From Pseudomonas wadenswilerensis (lineage in GTDB: Bacteria > Pseudomonadota > Gammaproteobacteria > Pseudomonadales > Pseudomonadaceae): 64,000 nt of DNA. Where the stretch lies: the NCBI RefSeq assembly GCF_900497695.1, contig NZ_UIDD01000008.1:1-64000 (forward strand), written 5' to 3'. Position 1 is the stretch's first letter, and each line of letters starts with the position of its first letter. Position numbers and translations under genes: made by a program. Below the pieces are notes generated by a model. The model had not been told where the DNA came from, made no database searches, and was given only the letters and a program-made list of their open reading frames with translations. Below are positions 40,596 through 49,518 of the stretch, in pieces.

Positions 40596-41234
40596 TCAGA
40601 GACTGGCGTCAACCATGCCGTGGCGGACGGCCAGCAGCGTCAGCTCGACGTCGCTGGTGACCGAGAGTTTTTCGAAGATCCGGTAACGGTAAGTATTGAC
40701 CGTTTTCGGTGACAGGCACAGCTTGTCGGAGATGATCTGCACCTTCTGGCAGCCAACGATCATCAGCGCGATCTGGATTTCCCGCTCCGACAACGCATCG
40801 AACGGCGAGCCTTGCGGCTGGAACGACTTGAGTGCCAGCTGCTGGGCGATCTGCGGGCTGATATAGCGCTGGCCGGCAAACACCAGGCGAATGGCCTGGA
40901 CCATTTCATCGAGCCCTGCACCCTTGGTCAGGTAACCGGCGGCGCCGGCCTGCAACAGGCGGGTGGGGAACGGGTCTTCTTCACAAACGGTCACCGCCAC
41001 CACTTTCACGTCCGGGTGGCTGCGCAGCAGTTTGCGCGTCGCCTCCAGGCCGCCGATACCGGGCATTTTCACATCCATCAGGACCACGTCGGGCTTGAGC
41101 TCGCGCGCGACCTTCAGCGATGCCTCGCCGGAGTCGGCCTCGCCCACCACCTGCAAGCCATCGATATCGGCCAGCATGCGCGTGATGCCCGTACGCACCA
41201 GATCGTGGTCATCGACCACCAGCACCCTAATCAA
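40596..41234 (-). CDS. gacA: GacA response regulator (TTG start)
   Basis: GacA is the response regulator of the GacS/GacA system that drives the Rsm small RNAs and so exopolysaccharide, secretion and secondary metabolism. The 212-residue protein has a REC domain ([16 protein letters not shown] with the phospho-Asp, [28 protein letters not shown]) and a LuxR/NarL HTH ([39 protein letters not shown]). Family alignment places the start at the TTG at 41234 (LIRVLVVDD) with GAGGTG upstream; the frame upstream to 41282 is not part of it. Confidence 0.96.
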   Translation of the reverse strand: MIRVLVVDDHDLVRTGITRMLADIDGLQVVGEADSGEASLKVARELKPDVVLMDVKMPGIGGLEATRKLLRSHPDVKVVAVTVCEEDPFPTRLLQAGAAGYLTKGAGLDEMVQAIRLVFAGQRYISPQIAQQLALKSFQPQGSPFDALSEREIQIALMIVGCQKVQIISDKLCLSPKTVNTYRYRIFEKLSVTSDVELTLLAVRHGMVDASL

Positions 41235-41334
41235 GCAGACACCTCGCACTGCGGCGGTAATTGGATCCCGCCACCTTAGCAAAAAATATAGCCGTAGACC
41301 TAACGGAACACGTCATTTGCCTGACGTCATTTTT

Positions 41335-41721
41335 TCACTTTCCTGACAGGCGCCCATACATCTCCCGCTCATAGCCACCGGCCCTTACCGGCGGGCGCTG
41401 GCCACGCTCGGCAAGGCTGCCCAGCAATTGCTGGACGGCAACCTGGTCGGCCGCCTGCAGCAGGCGAAAGCTGCCGAGCAGCTGTTCTTCCTCAGCGCTC
41501 AGGCTGCTGTGCTCAACCGGGGTATGCACCCCGCTCAACACATACAACGCATCGACCCCACGCGCCGCCACGGCGGCCAGGTAGTCGGCCTTGGGGGTGC
41601 GCTCACCGCTTTCGTATTTGCCCTGGGCGTTGGGCTCTACCCCGCCGATATCGCCAAAGGCGCGCTGGGTCAGGCCCAGCCGTTCTCTTTCTTCCCTGAT
41701 ACGCGAACCGATTCCATTCAT
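41335..41721 (-). CDS. XRE-family HTH transcriptional regulator
   Basis: The 128-residue protein has an N-terminal Cro/CI-type HTH (IGSRIREERERLGLTQRAFGDIGGVEPNAQGKYESGERTPKADYLAAVAARGVDALYVLSG, residues 4-64), then a short helical tail. It is a likely DNA-binding repressor. It is divergent from the alginate-like operon across a 660-bp gap, so it may act on that promoter, but that is only positional. Confidence 0.85.
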   Translation of the reverse strand: MNGIGSRIREERERLGLTQRAFGDIGGVEPNAQGKYESGERTPKADYLAAVAARGVDALYVLSGVHTPVEHSSLSAEEEQLLGSFRLLQAADQVAVQQLLGSLAERGQRPPVRAGGYEREMYGRLSGK

Positions 41722-42380
41722 CTGTCTGACATCTCTTATCCAGCATCCGGATGGATGAGCACACAGCCTTCAATGGCGTGCCTCGAACGAAGCCCGAACT
41801 ATGCCGCGATCAGGTCCGCTGCACAAGTCGAAGCCCGCTCTACCTGTCCGGGATTGTCAGGACAACCGCCGAGACGGTTACGGATCTCGCCCGCAGTTCT
41901 TACACAGCGCACTAATAAGCAAACAACTTCCGTTAATAGCTAAAGTGCCATCACCTGGCGACTATTAGCGTTGGAACACAACAGCTTACGGATAATAAAG
42001 AAGCTCAAGAGAACATGCAAAATGCCCGTCAAAAAAACCATGAAAATCGCCAAAAGCCATTGAGACAACGGCTTTCTGACGCCATTTTCACGGCAAAATG
42101 TTGATATCGGATTTTTGACGCCGAACTAATAACAAACTTTAACTTGTTGATTTATAACGGTTTTTTAACTTTAACACAGCGATTTTAAACTTTATCCAAC
42201 TCAAAGTTAGAGACAGCTTGCCGAAGTTAAAAAAACTCCCTTAGGATGTAATAAGACAACGAAAAACGCCTGCATCGCCTCCTTTTAGCGCGCTGCTTTT
42301 TCTTGCGCGTCTGCCGCGTCGACTATGCCGTTTAACTGACTATCTCGGTCAGCTTTTGCTGAACCTTGGGAGAGGGAACT
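41722..42380 (+). promoter_or_regulatory. Long AT-rich upstream region of the alginate-like operon
   Basis: This 660-bp gap contains no supported gene. From about 41985 to 42260 it becomes strikingly AT-rich compared with its surroundings. It carries repeated AACTTTA/TTAACTTT words (near 42133, 42163, 42187) and an inverted AAAGTTA (near 42202). I see no clear AlgU promoter (GAACTT-N16-TCTGA) or sigma-54 promoter. The size and composition suggest a regulated promoter bound by silencers or several activators. The adjacent XRE gene is one candidate regulator. Confidence 0.55.
42336..42362 (+). other. Mutually exclusive hairpins in the algD leader
   Basis: CTGAC (42336-42340) can pair with GTCAG (42348-42352), while the overlapping TCAGC (42349-42353) can pair across TTTT with GCTGA (42358-42362). 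The second hairpin ends about 18 bases before the start codon, near the GGGAGAGGG ribosome site. Both stems are only five base pairs, so this may be chance. Confidence 0.3.
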
Positions 42381-43688
42381 ATGAATATCAGTATCTTTGG
42401 ATTGGGTTATGTGGGCGCTGTCTGTGCCGGTTGTTTGTCCGCTCGTGGGCACCAGGTGCTGGGCGTGGATATTTCGCCGGCCAAGATCGACATGATCAAC
42501 CAGGGCAAGTCGCCCATTGTCGAGCCGGGCCTTGAACAGTTGCTGCTCGACGGCGTGCGCCACGGCCGCCTGCGCGGCACTACGGATGTCCAGGCCGCCG
42601 TGCTGGCCACCGAGATGTCGCTGCTGTGCGTCGGTACCCCGAGCAAGAAAAACGGCGACCTGGACCTGGTCTACATGGAAGCGGTATGCCGCGAAATCGG
42701 CACCGCCATGCGCGACAAGGCCAGCCGCCACACCGTGGTGGTGCGCAGTACCGTGCTGCCCGGCACGGTGAAGAACGTGGTCATCCCGATCCTCGAGCAA
42801 AGCTCGGGCAAGCGCGCCGGCATCGACTTCGGCGTGGCGGTCAACCCCGAATTCCTGCGTGAAAGCACCGCGATCCAGGACTACGACTTCCCGGCCATGA
42901 CCGTGATCGGCGAGCTGGACCCGCAATCGGGCGACCTGCTGCAGTCGCTGTACCAGGGCCTGGACGCGCCGGTGATCCGCAAGTCGATCGAAGTCGCCGA
43001 GATGATCAAGTACACCTGCAACGTCTGGCACGCGACCAAGGTCAGTTTTGCCAACGAGATCGGCAACATTGCCAAGGCTTCCGGCGTCGATGGCCGCGAG
43101 GTGATGGATGTGGTCTGCCAGGACTACAAGCTCAACCTGTCGCGCTACTACCTGCGCCCCGGCTTCGCCTTCGGTGGCTCGTGCCTGCCCAAGGACGTGC
43201 GCGCCCTCACCTACCGTGCCGGCCAGCTGGACGTCGAGCACCCGCTGCTGGCCTCGATCATGGCCAGTAACCGCAACCAGGTGAAGAACGCCTTCGAGCT
43301 GATCACCCGTCAGGACAAGCGCCGTATCGGCCTGCTGGGCCTGAGTTTCAAGGCCGGCAGCGATGACCTGCGCGAAAGCCCGCTGGTGGAGCTGGCGGAA
43401 ATGCTCATCGGCAAAGGCTACGACCTCACCATCTACGACGCCAACGTCGAGTATGCCCGGGTGTTCGGCGCCAACCGCGAGTACATCGAGTCGAAGATCC
43501 CGCACGTTTCGTCGCTGCTGTGCAACGACCTGCAGCAGGTGATCCGCGAAGCCGACGTGGTGGTGCTGGGCAACAACGATGACCGTTTCGCCCAGGCCCT
43601 GGATGCCAGCAGCGACAAGCAGATCATCGACCTGGTGGGCTTCATGGCCCACGGCAGCGATGCCCAGCGTGAGGGTATCTGCTGGTAA
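42381..43688 (+). CDS. algD: AlgD-type GDP-mannose 6-dehydrogenase
   Basis: AlgD oxidises GDP-mannose to GDP-mannuronate, the committed monomer step for alginate. The 435-residue protein has the N-terminal NAD fold MNISIFGLGYVGAVCAG, then VGTPSKKNGDLDL, NPEFLRESTAI, the catalytic-cysteine segment GFAFGGSCLPKDVRAL and the ending DAQREGICW, all as in P. aeruginosa AlgD. It is clearly homologous but has many substitutions compared with my memory of the canonical protein. GGGAGAGGG precedes the ATG. It heads an 11-gene same-strand cluster; 192 bp separate it from alg8. Confidence 0.93.
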   Translation: MNISIFGLGYVGAVCAGCLSARGHQVLGVDISPAKIDMINQGKSPIVEPGLEQLLLDGVRHGRLRGTTDVQAAVLATEMSLLCVGTPSKKNGDLDLVYMEAVCREIGTAMRDKASRHTVVVRSTVLPGTVKNVVIPILEQSSGKRAGIDFGVAVNPEFLRESTAIQDYDFPAMTVIGELDPQSGDLLQSLYQGLDAPVIRKSIEVAEMIKYTCNVWHATKVSFANEIGNIAKASGVDGREVMDVVCQDYKLNLSRYYLRPGFAFGGSCLPKDVRALTYRAGQLDVEHPLLASIMASNRNQVKNAFELITRQDKRRIGLLGLSFKAGSDDLRESPLVELAEMLIGKGYDLTIYDANVEYARVFGANREYIESKIPHVSSLLCNDLQQVIREADVVVLGNNDDRFAQALDASSDKQIIDLVGFMAHGSDAQREGICW

Positions 43689-43880
43689 GGCCCCGTCCTC
43701 CAGCAGAGAGCACTCCAGCCAGAAAGTACTCCACCCAGAGAGTACCCGGCGATTCACCCAGGCACCCCGCCTGATTGACTGCACACCTGCCAACTGCCCG
43801 GCCGACCCTGTCATGGCCAGGCGCGAAAAGTGCGCATGTCATTCAGCCGGGCGTGGCCCGAACACAGGAGCAACGACTAC

Positions 43881-45413
43881 ATGGAACGACAGCAACAGCC
43901 GCCCCGAGGGCAGCCGGACTACCTGCAGGCAGGCGCGCGTTTTTGCGCCTGGGCCTGCCTGTTCGGCCTGATCGCGCTGGCGTCGGAGATGGTCGCACCG
44001 CAGTACCTCGACCCTGCACACCACAAGTTCATCTTCATCATCGGTGCGCTGGGCATGTGGCGCTATGGCAATGCCATCGTCCACTACCTGCGCGGCATGT
44101 ACTTCCTGCACTGGAAGTTCCCACGCATGCGCAAGGCGGTCGAGCGCATGGGCGATGCGGCGCTGCCGGCGCACATGTTCATGGTGGTGACCAGTTTTCG
44201 CATCCCCACCCACACCACCTTCAAGGTCTACCAGTCGGTGTTCCAGGAGGTACAGCGGCTGAAGGTGCCGTGCACGGTGATCGCCTCGATCGTCGAGAAG
44301 GGCGACGAGCAGTTCATCAAGGAGATCATGCGCAACGAGGTCAAGGACCGCGACGACATCAAGCTGGTGATCGTCCGCGCCCGCGGCACCGGCAAGCGTG
44401 ATGGCCTGGCCCATGCCTTCCGCGCCCTGTCGCGGCAGATGCCGCTGCAGGACTCGGTGGTCGGCGTGGTCGACGGCGACACCATGATGCTGCCCGGTTG
44501 CGTCGAGCGCGCGGTCAAGCTGTTCGCCTACCTGCCCAACGTCGGCGGCCTGACCACCAACGAGTTCTGCGAAGTCGAAGGCAGCAACCTGATGCGCCAG
44601 TGGCACTCGATGCGCTTCGTCCAGCGGCACATCAACATGTGCTCGATGGCCTTGTCGCACCGGGTGCTGACCCTGACCGGGCGGCTGTCGTTCTTTCGCG
44701 CCAGTGTCATGACCGACCCGGACTTCATCCGCGACGTCGAGGCGGATTTTCTCCAGCACTGGCGCCTTGGGCGGTTTCAGTTTCTCACCGGTGACGACAA
44801 GTCGTCGTGGCTGAGCCTGATGCGCGCCGGCTGGGACACCTTCTACGTGCCCGACAGCAACACCCTGACCGTCGAGCATCCGCCAGACAACAGTTTCTGG
44901 CGCGCCACCCGCCAACTGATGTTCCGCTGGTACGGCAACTCGCTGCGCCAGAACTTTCGCGCCACCGCCCTGCTCGGCCGCGCCCGCCTGGGCCTGTTCA
45001 CCCTGTACGTACTGCTCGATCAGCGGGTGTCGATGTGGACTTGCCTGATGGGCCTGACCGCCTCGGTGGTCGCCGGCATCTTGTTCGGCATCCAGTACCT
45101 GCTGGTGTACCTGTTCTGGGTACTGCTGTCGCGCAGCATCGTCACCGTGCTGTTTCTGTTCGCCGGCCACCCGGTCAGCCCGGTGTACCCGTTCGTTCTT
45201 TATTACAACCAGATCATCGGCTCGCTGATGAAAGTCTACGCCCTGTTCCACATGGACCAGCAGAGCTGGACCCGGCAAAAAACCACATTAAGCAACGGCA
45301 CCGTCAACTTCGATGCCGCCCTGAACCGCTGGTCTTCCAAGGCGATGCTGTTTTCATCCATCGCGATTTTCTTCGGGGTCATCTCGGTTCTTCTCGAACT
45401 CACGCAACGTTAA
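43881..45413 (+). CDS. alg8: Alg8-type polymannuronate synthase (GT2)
   Basis: Alg8 is the inner-membrane family 2 glycosyltransferase that polymerises mannuronate from GDP-mannuronate together with Alg44. The 510-residue protein has N-terminal membrane spans, the GT2 motifs VDGDTMM, TNEFCEVEGSN, the HINMCSMALSHRVLTLTGR stretch, GDDKSSW and the processivity region LMFRWYGNSLRQN, then C-terminal spans. ATG 43881 is chosen because AGGAG lies ten bases upstream; the frame opens at 43830. It is strongly Alg8-like but diverges notably at both ends from the P. aeruginosa protein as I recall it. Confidence 0.92.
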   Translation: MERQQQPPRGQPDYLQAGARFCAWACLFGLIALASEMVAPQYLDPAHHKFIFIIGALGMWRYGNAIVHYLRGMYFLHWKFPRMRKAVERMGDAALPAHMFMVVTSFRIPTHTTFKVYQSVFQEVQRLKVPCTVIASIVEKGDEQFIKEIMRNEVKDRDDIKLVIVRARGTGKRDGLAHAFRALSRQMPLQDSVVGVVDGDTMMLPGCVERAVKLFAYLPNVGGLTTNEFCEVEGSNLMRQWHSMRFVQRHINMCSMALSHRVLTLTGRLSFFRASVMTDPDFIRDVEADFLQHWRLGRFQFLTGDDKSSWLSLMRAGWDTFYVPDSNTLTVEHPPDNSFWRATRQLMFRWYGNSLRQNFRATALLGRARLGLFTLYVLLDQRVSMWTCLMGLTASVVAGILFGIQYLLVYLFWVLLSRSIVTVLFLFAGHPVSPVYPFVLYYNQIIGSLMKVYALFHMDQQSWTRQKTTLSNGTVNFDAALNRWSSKAMLFSSIAIFFGVISVLLELTQR

Positions 45414-45428
45414 GGAAAGGCGCCTGCC

Positions 45429-46580
45429 ATGAGTAGTTCAAGCACACCCGCAGTACCCGCGAACGTCGTCCACGAAGCCATCGACGAACGCCAGTACGTG
45501 CGCACCAAACTCAATGCCCGGGTCAAGCTCAGCGCGGCCGGCCAGCCGCCGTTCGACAGCACCCTGCAGGACATCTCCCTGGGTGGCATCGGCCTGCTCC
45601 ACCCCGAGCCGCTGAAGATCGGCAGCCTGTACCACGCCTCGATCCAGCTGCGCCTGAACCAGGTCGACCTGAACATCGACAGCCAGATCAAGATCGTCTC
45701 CCAGCGCGGCCAGGAAGTCGGCGCCCAGTTCGTCGAGCTCGACTCGCAGAAGCGCGACATCCTGCGCTACATCATCAGCGCCTACCTGTCGGGCGAGATC
45801 GCCGACATCAACGGCCTGTTCAACGTGATGCAGCGGGAAAACTACATCAAGGAACGCAAGCACAAGTACGCCAGCGCGCGCAGCTCCGGCGAGCGTCTCA
45901 AGGCCACCCTCGGCACCCTGCTGTATGCCGCCGCAGGTGTCGCCGCGCTGGGCTTTGTCGCCTACAAGTGCTACCTGCTGTTCTTCCGCATCCCTGCCGT
46001 GCAGGCCCAGGTTTCGGCCAATGCCCAGGTCATCAGCATGCCCGACAACGGCTATGTGAAGTTCCTCCTGGCGCCGGGGCAGACCGAGGTCAAGGCCGGC
46101 ACGCCGGTGGCGAGCATTTCCACCCAGCTGGCCACCAGCTTCACCAGCCCGGCCGACATGAAGGCAGTGGCCGACCTCTCGCCCGGCGACCTGCAGACCC
46201 TGCTCGGGCGCGCCACCATCGAGACGGTGATCAACAGCCCGTGCGACTGCGAGGTGTACTTCCCGAGCAAGCCACTGGACGGCTACGGCTACAAGCAGGC
46301 GCCACTGGTGCATTTGCTGCCCAGGGATGAAGGCCTGTTCGTCACCGCCAACGTGCCGTTCGACAAGCTCGCCGACATCGGCCGGGTGACCTCGGTGGAC
46401 CTCAAGGTGTTCGGCCTGGATGAGACCTTCAGCGGCAAGGTCGTCGACTCCCATGTCGATGAAGCCAACAAGAACCTGGCCCTGACCATCGCCCCCGACA
46501 GCCCGCTGCCCCGCGCCGCGTACCAGAAGCCGGTGGCGGTGGACCTGTACCTGGGCCTGCCGTTCACGGCTTCGCGCTAA
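45429..46580 (+). CDS. alg44: Alg44-type c-di-GMP-binding co-polymerase
   Basis: Alg44 couples c-di-GMP binding to polymerisation. The 383-residue protein has an N-terminal PilZ domain with RxxxR at R21-R25 and DISLGG (D48-G53), the residues that contact c-di-GMP. A single membrane span follows (about residues 160-180, GTLLYAAAGVAALGFVAYKCYLLFF), then a periplasmic membrane-fusion-like domain. Its presence argues that this polymer is made in response to c-di-GMP, like alginate. It starts 16 bp after alg8. Confidence 0.93.
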   Translation: MSSSSTPAVPANVVHEAIDERQYVRTKLNARVKLSAAGQPPFDSTLQDISLGGIGLLHPEPLKIGSLYHASIQLRLNQVDLNIDSQIKIVSQRGQEVGAQFVELDSQKRDILRYIISAYLSGEIADINGLFNVMQRENYIKERKHKYASARSSGERLKATLGTLLYAAAGVAALGFVAYKCYLLFFRIPAVQAQVSANAQVISMPDNGYVKFLLAPGQTEVKAGTPVASISTQLATSFTSPADMKAVADLSPGDLQTLLGRATIETVINSPCDCEVYFPSKPLDGYGYKQAPLVHLLPRDEGLFVTANVPFDKLADIGRVTSVDLKVFGLDETFSGKVVDSHVDEANKNLALTIAPDSPLPRAAYQKPVAVDLYLGLPFTASR

Positions 46581-46604
46581 GCCCCACCAAGGAAGGAATA
46601 GGCA

Positions 46605-48056
46605 ATGAATGCGAAGACGCCCTCCCGCCTGCTGCTGGCCAGCATCGGCCTGGCCTGCGCCAGCAGCGCCCTGGCCGGGCAAAGCCTGGAGCAGATCCGC
46701 TACGCGCTGTACAAAGATCCCGGCGCCAATGTCAGTGCCGACCTGCGCGCCCTGGCCGACCGCGGTGACCTGGCGTCCAAGCTGTTGCTCGGTGATGTGC
46801 TGGCCAACAGCGATGGCGCCAGCCGCCCGGAAATCATCGGCCTGTACAAAGAGGCGTTTGCCGATGGCCGCGGCCAGGTCCCGGCGCTGGCCTCGCTGGC
46901 GCGCCTGCTGGACCGCACCCCGAGCCTGCAAAACAGTCAGCGCGAGTGGATGGCCCAGGCCCTGACGCGCTACCCGGCGACCCTCGACCCGCGCAATGCC
47001 AGCACCACCCTGGAGGTGTTCCTGGTGTACCCGCAACTGGTCTCCACCGAGCAAGCGGCGCAGTTGCTGGCGCTGTACCAGCAGTCGTGCCTGCTCAACT
47101 GCCGCCCCGAGCTGTACCAGGCAGTGCTGGCCGAGCGCCAGGGTGACCGCGCCGGCGCCGAGCGCTGGTACCAGCAGGCGGTGCGGGTGGATGTGCGGGC
47201 GATCGATCGCTACTACCGCTTCCTCGGCGACGATCAGGACCGCGCCTTCCCGGCCTTTGCCCGCAGCCTCGAAGCGCTGCGCCCGACCCTGGCCGTGGAG
47301 ATCGTGCACCGAATCGGCTCGTTGCTCGACAGCATCAACAGCGTGCAGCGCGCCGAGCAGGAAGCCGACCGCTACGAGCGCCAGGCCAGCGCCATGGGCC
47401 CGGCGCGGGTGCAACCGGACGCCGCGCAACTGGCTGCGGACAAGCAGCGCAGCGATGCCCTGGACCTGGCCCGCGGCGAAGCCCATCGCTGGCGCGACAA
47501 CGCCGTCGAACGCGGCTTTGTGCCGGCGATGGTGTCCAAGGCCAACTACATGATTTCCAACCCCACCGAGCACAACGCCGAAGAGACCCAGGCGCTGATC
47601 GACCAGGTCCGGGCCCGCGAAGCGACCCGGGCCAAGGCGCTGCAGGCCTCGTTCTACATGGTCAACAACTGGCTGACCCTGGATCCGGACAAGGCCCGCG
47701 CATTGATCGACGAGCTGCTCGCCAACCGCTACCCCGACGCCGAACTGCTGCTGGCCGAGTACTACAGCAAGGGCGTGGCCGACCAGCCCGACCAGGACCA
47801 GGCCCTGGCGATTTTCCAGGCCCAGGCCCGGGCCGGCTCTACCGCCGCCTGGTACCGCATGGCCACCTTGCACGCTTACGGCCGTGCCATCTGCCATGAC
47901 CCGGTCAAGGCCTACACCTATGCCCAGGTGGCCCTGGCGCTGGGCGAGAACGGTGCCCGCAGCCTGGTCAAGCGCCTGGAAAAGACCCTGAAAAAGGATG
48001 ACATCGCCCGTGCCCTGGCGGCACGCAACGATCTGTTGAAGGAGGCAACCCTGTGA
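46605..48056 (+). CDS. algK: AlgK-type TPR/Sel1 scaffold protein, no clear lipobox
   Basis: AlgK is the outer-membrane TPR lipoprotein that holds the export complex and helps AlgE assemble. The 483-residue protein is helical, with Sel1-type repeats (RALADRGDLASKLLLGDVL, AKALQASFYMVNNWLTLDPDKARALIDELL, YSKGVADQPDQDQALAIFQAQARAGSTAAWYRMATLHAYG). Its N-terminus LLASIGLACASSALAGQS has no standard lipobox. The only early cysteine is in GLAC, and a Sec cleavage after SALA fits better. Anchoring may therefore differ from P. aeruginosa AlgK. It overlaps algE by four bases. Confidence 0.88.
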   Translation: MNAKTPSRLLLASIGLACASSALAGQSLEQIRYALYKDPGANVSADLRALADRGDLASKLLLGDVLANSDGASRPEIIGLYKEAFADGRGQVPALASLARLLDRTPSLQNSQREWMAQALTRYPATLDPRNASTTLEVFLVYPQLVSTEQAAQLLALYQQSCLLNCRPELYQAVLAERQGDRAGAERWYQQAVRVDVRAIDRYYRFLGDDQDRAFPAFARSLEALRPTLAVEIVHRIGSLLDSINSVQRAEQEADRYERQASAMGPARVQPDAAQLAADKQRSDALDLARGEAHRWRDNAVERGFVPAMVSKANYMISNPTEHNAEETQALIDQVRAREATRAKALQASFYMVNNWLTLDPDKARALIDELLANRYPDAELLLAEYYSKGVADQPDQDQALAIFQAQARAGSTAAWYRMATLHAYGRAICHDPVKAYTYAQVALALGENGARSLVKRLEKTLKKDDIARALAARNDLLKEATL

Positions 48057-49504
48057 AAGCCCACCACACCCTGTTCGGCGCCCTGCTGACCCTGGCACCG
48101 CTGTACCCGGCGCAAGCCCTGGAAGAAGTCACCGGCCCCGAGGCCGACAGCAGCGAACCGGTGCGGGTCGCCGACGGCAGCGAGCCGGTGATCACTTCGG
48201 AGTTCTTCAACAAGCTCACCGTGCAGACCGGCTACGGCCCGGAGAACGCCGAAGTCGGCCGCAACCGCGAGATGTTCTACAGTTTGCGCTACGAGCCGTC
48301 GTTCGCCTGGTACTCGCCGGAAAAACGCTGGGCCAAGTGGATGGTCTATGGCCGCGTCTGGCTGAACTACGACTCCAGCGAGTCGGCCAGCGTGCAGAAC
48401 GAAAACGCCAACAACCTCTACCGCGAACAGCCCGAAGGCTGGTACGCCGAACTGCGCGAGCTGTATGTGAAACGCAACCTGCTCGGCGACGACCCGCGCT
48501 TCTCGCTGTCGGCCGGGCGCCAGCGCTATTTCGACGACTACGGCATCTGGTGGGACGACAGCATCGAGTCGCTGCGTTTCAACTACAACGACACCTTCTC
48601 CCGCGGCTTCGTGGCCGTGGCGCAGAAGTTCTACAACTACAACAGCGACGTCAACCGCCTGGCCGACAGCGAGGAGCGCACCACCTACCTGATGGGCGAA
48701 TACGCCTACCGCTGGAGCGAGCACAACTGGGCCGGCGTGCGCCTGATGCACGAGAACGACCACAGCGGCCACGATGCCGAAGACCGCTACGACTTCAAGG
48801 GCATGCGCTACGGGCTGTTCTTCAAGGCTGACGACCTCGACGTGACGCCGCTGTTCAGCGACTACCACCTGGAGCTCGCAGGCCTGGACGGCAAGGTCGA
48901 CAACACCGACGTCAACGGCGTCACCAGCAGCGGCCACAACGCCAGCGGCTGGGCGGCCCTGGGCGAGATCGGCAAACGCTTCCACGACCTGCCGTGGACG
49001 CCCCGGGTGGCCCTGCGCGGCGGCCTGACCGACAAGCCGAGCAACGACAACGACGGCTTTCGCCTGAATGCCATCCAGTCGGATCGCATCACCCGCCAGG
49101 GCAGCTACAGCACGCGCCTGGCCAGCTCCTTCGTCAGCCTCGACCTGCGCAACCTGAGCTACTACGGCATCGCCCTGGAAACCAACCCGACGCCGCGCAG
49201 CGCCCTGGATTTTCGGGTTACCGACCTCAAGCTGCGCGACGCCAACGGCACCCTGCCGATCCGCCTCGAAGGCGACCAGCGCAGCGAGCGCAACCGCGCC
49301 ATTGCCCAGGGTACCCACGGCGGCGGCAAGGACGTCGGGCAGATGCTCGACCTCAACTACTACTGGAAGATGTTTCCGGTGGCCATCGACGGCAAGCACC
49401 TGGACGTCAACGCCCTGGTCAGCGCCAGCTACCTCAACGCCGGCAACGCCCTGGACAGTGGTGATGACTACCAGCTGACCTTCGGCGTCGTGGTCAGCTA
49501 CTAA
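48053..49504 (+). CDS. algE: AlgE-type outer-membrane polysaccharide porin
   Basis: AlgE is the 18-strand outer-membrane barrel for alginate export. The 483-residue protein has a signal peptide (cleavage after PAQA) and alternating aromatic/polar strands throughout. It carries the AlgE-like segments WYAELRELYVKRNLL...RFSLSAGRQRYFDDYGIWWDDSIESLRFNYN and GKDVGQMLDLNYYWKM. The GTG start at 48053 overlaps the algK stop (GTGA). The C-terminus is YQLTFGVVVSY, with a terminal aromatic residue. Confidence 0.9.
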   Translation: MKAHHTLFGALLTLAPLYPAQALEEVTGPEADSSEPVRVADGSEPVITSEFFNKLTVQTGYGPENAEVGRNREMFYSLRYEPSFAWYSPEKRWAKWMVYGRVWLNYDSSESASVQNENANNLYREQPEGWYAELRELYVKRNLLGDDPRFSLSAGRQRYFDDYGIWWDDSIESLRFNYNDTFSRGFVAVAQKFYNYNSDVNRLADSEERTTYLMGEYAYRWSEHNWAGVRLMHENDHSGHDAEDRYDFKGMRYGLFFKADDLDVTPLFSDYHLELAGLDGKVDNTDVNGVTSSGHNASGWAALGEIGKRFHDLPWTPRVALRGGLTDKPSNDNDGFRLNAIQSDRITRQGSYSTRLASSFVSLDLRNLSYYGIALETNPTPRSALDFRVTDLKLRDANGTLPIRLEGDQRSERNRAIAQGTHGGGKDVGQMLDLNYYWKMFPVAIDGKHLDVNALVSASYLNAGNALDSGDDYQLTFGVVVSY

Positions 49505-49518
49505 GGACGGAACCCGAG

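Noticed and set aside
41950..41975. Possible sigma-54 promoter TGGCGACTATTAGC before the alginate-like operon
   Set aside because: The GG to GC spacing is nine bases instead of ten and the -12 element is poor.
41797..42140. Possible AlgU promoter (GAACT words) before algD
   Set aside because: GAACT occurs, but no TCTGA-type -10 lies at 16-17 bases from it.
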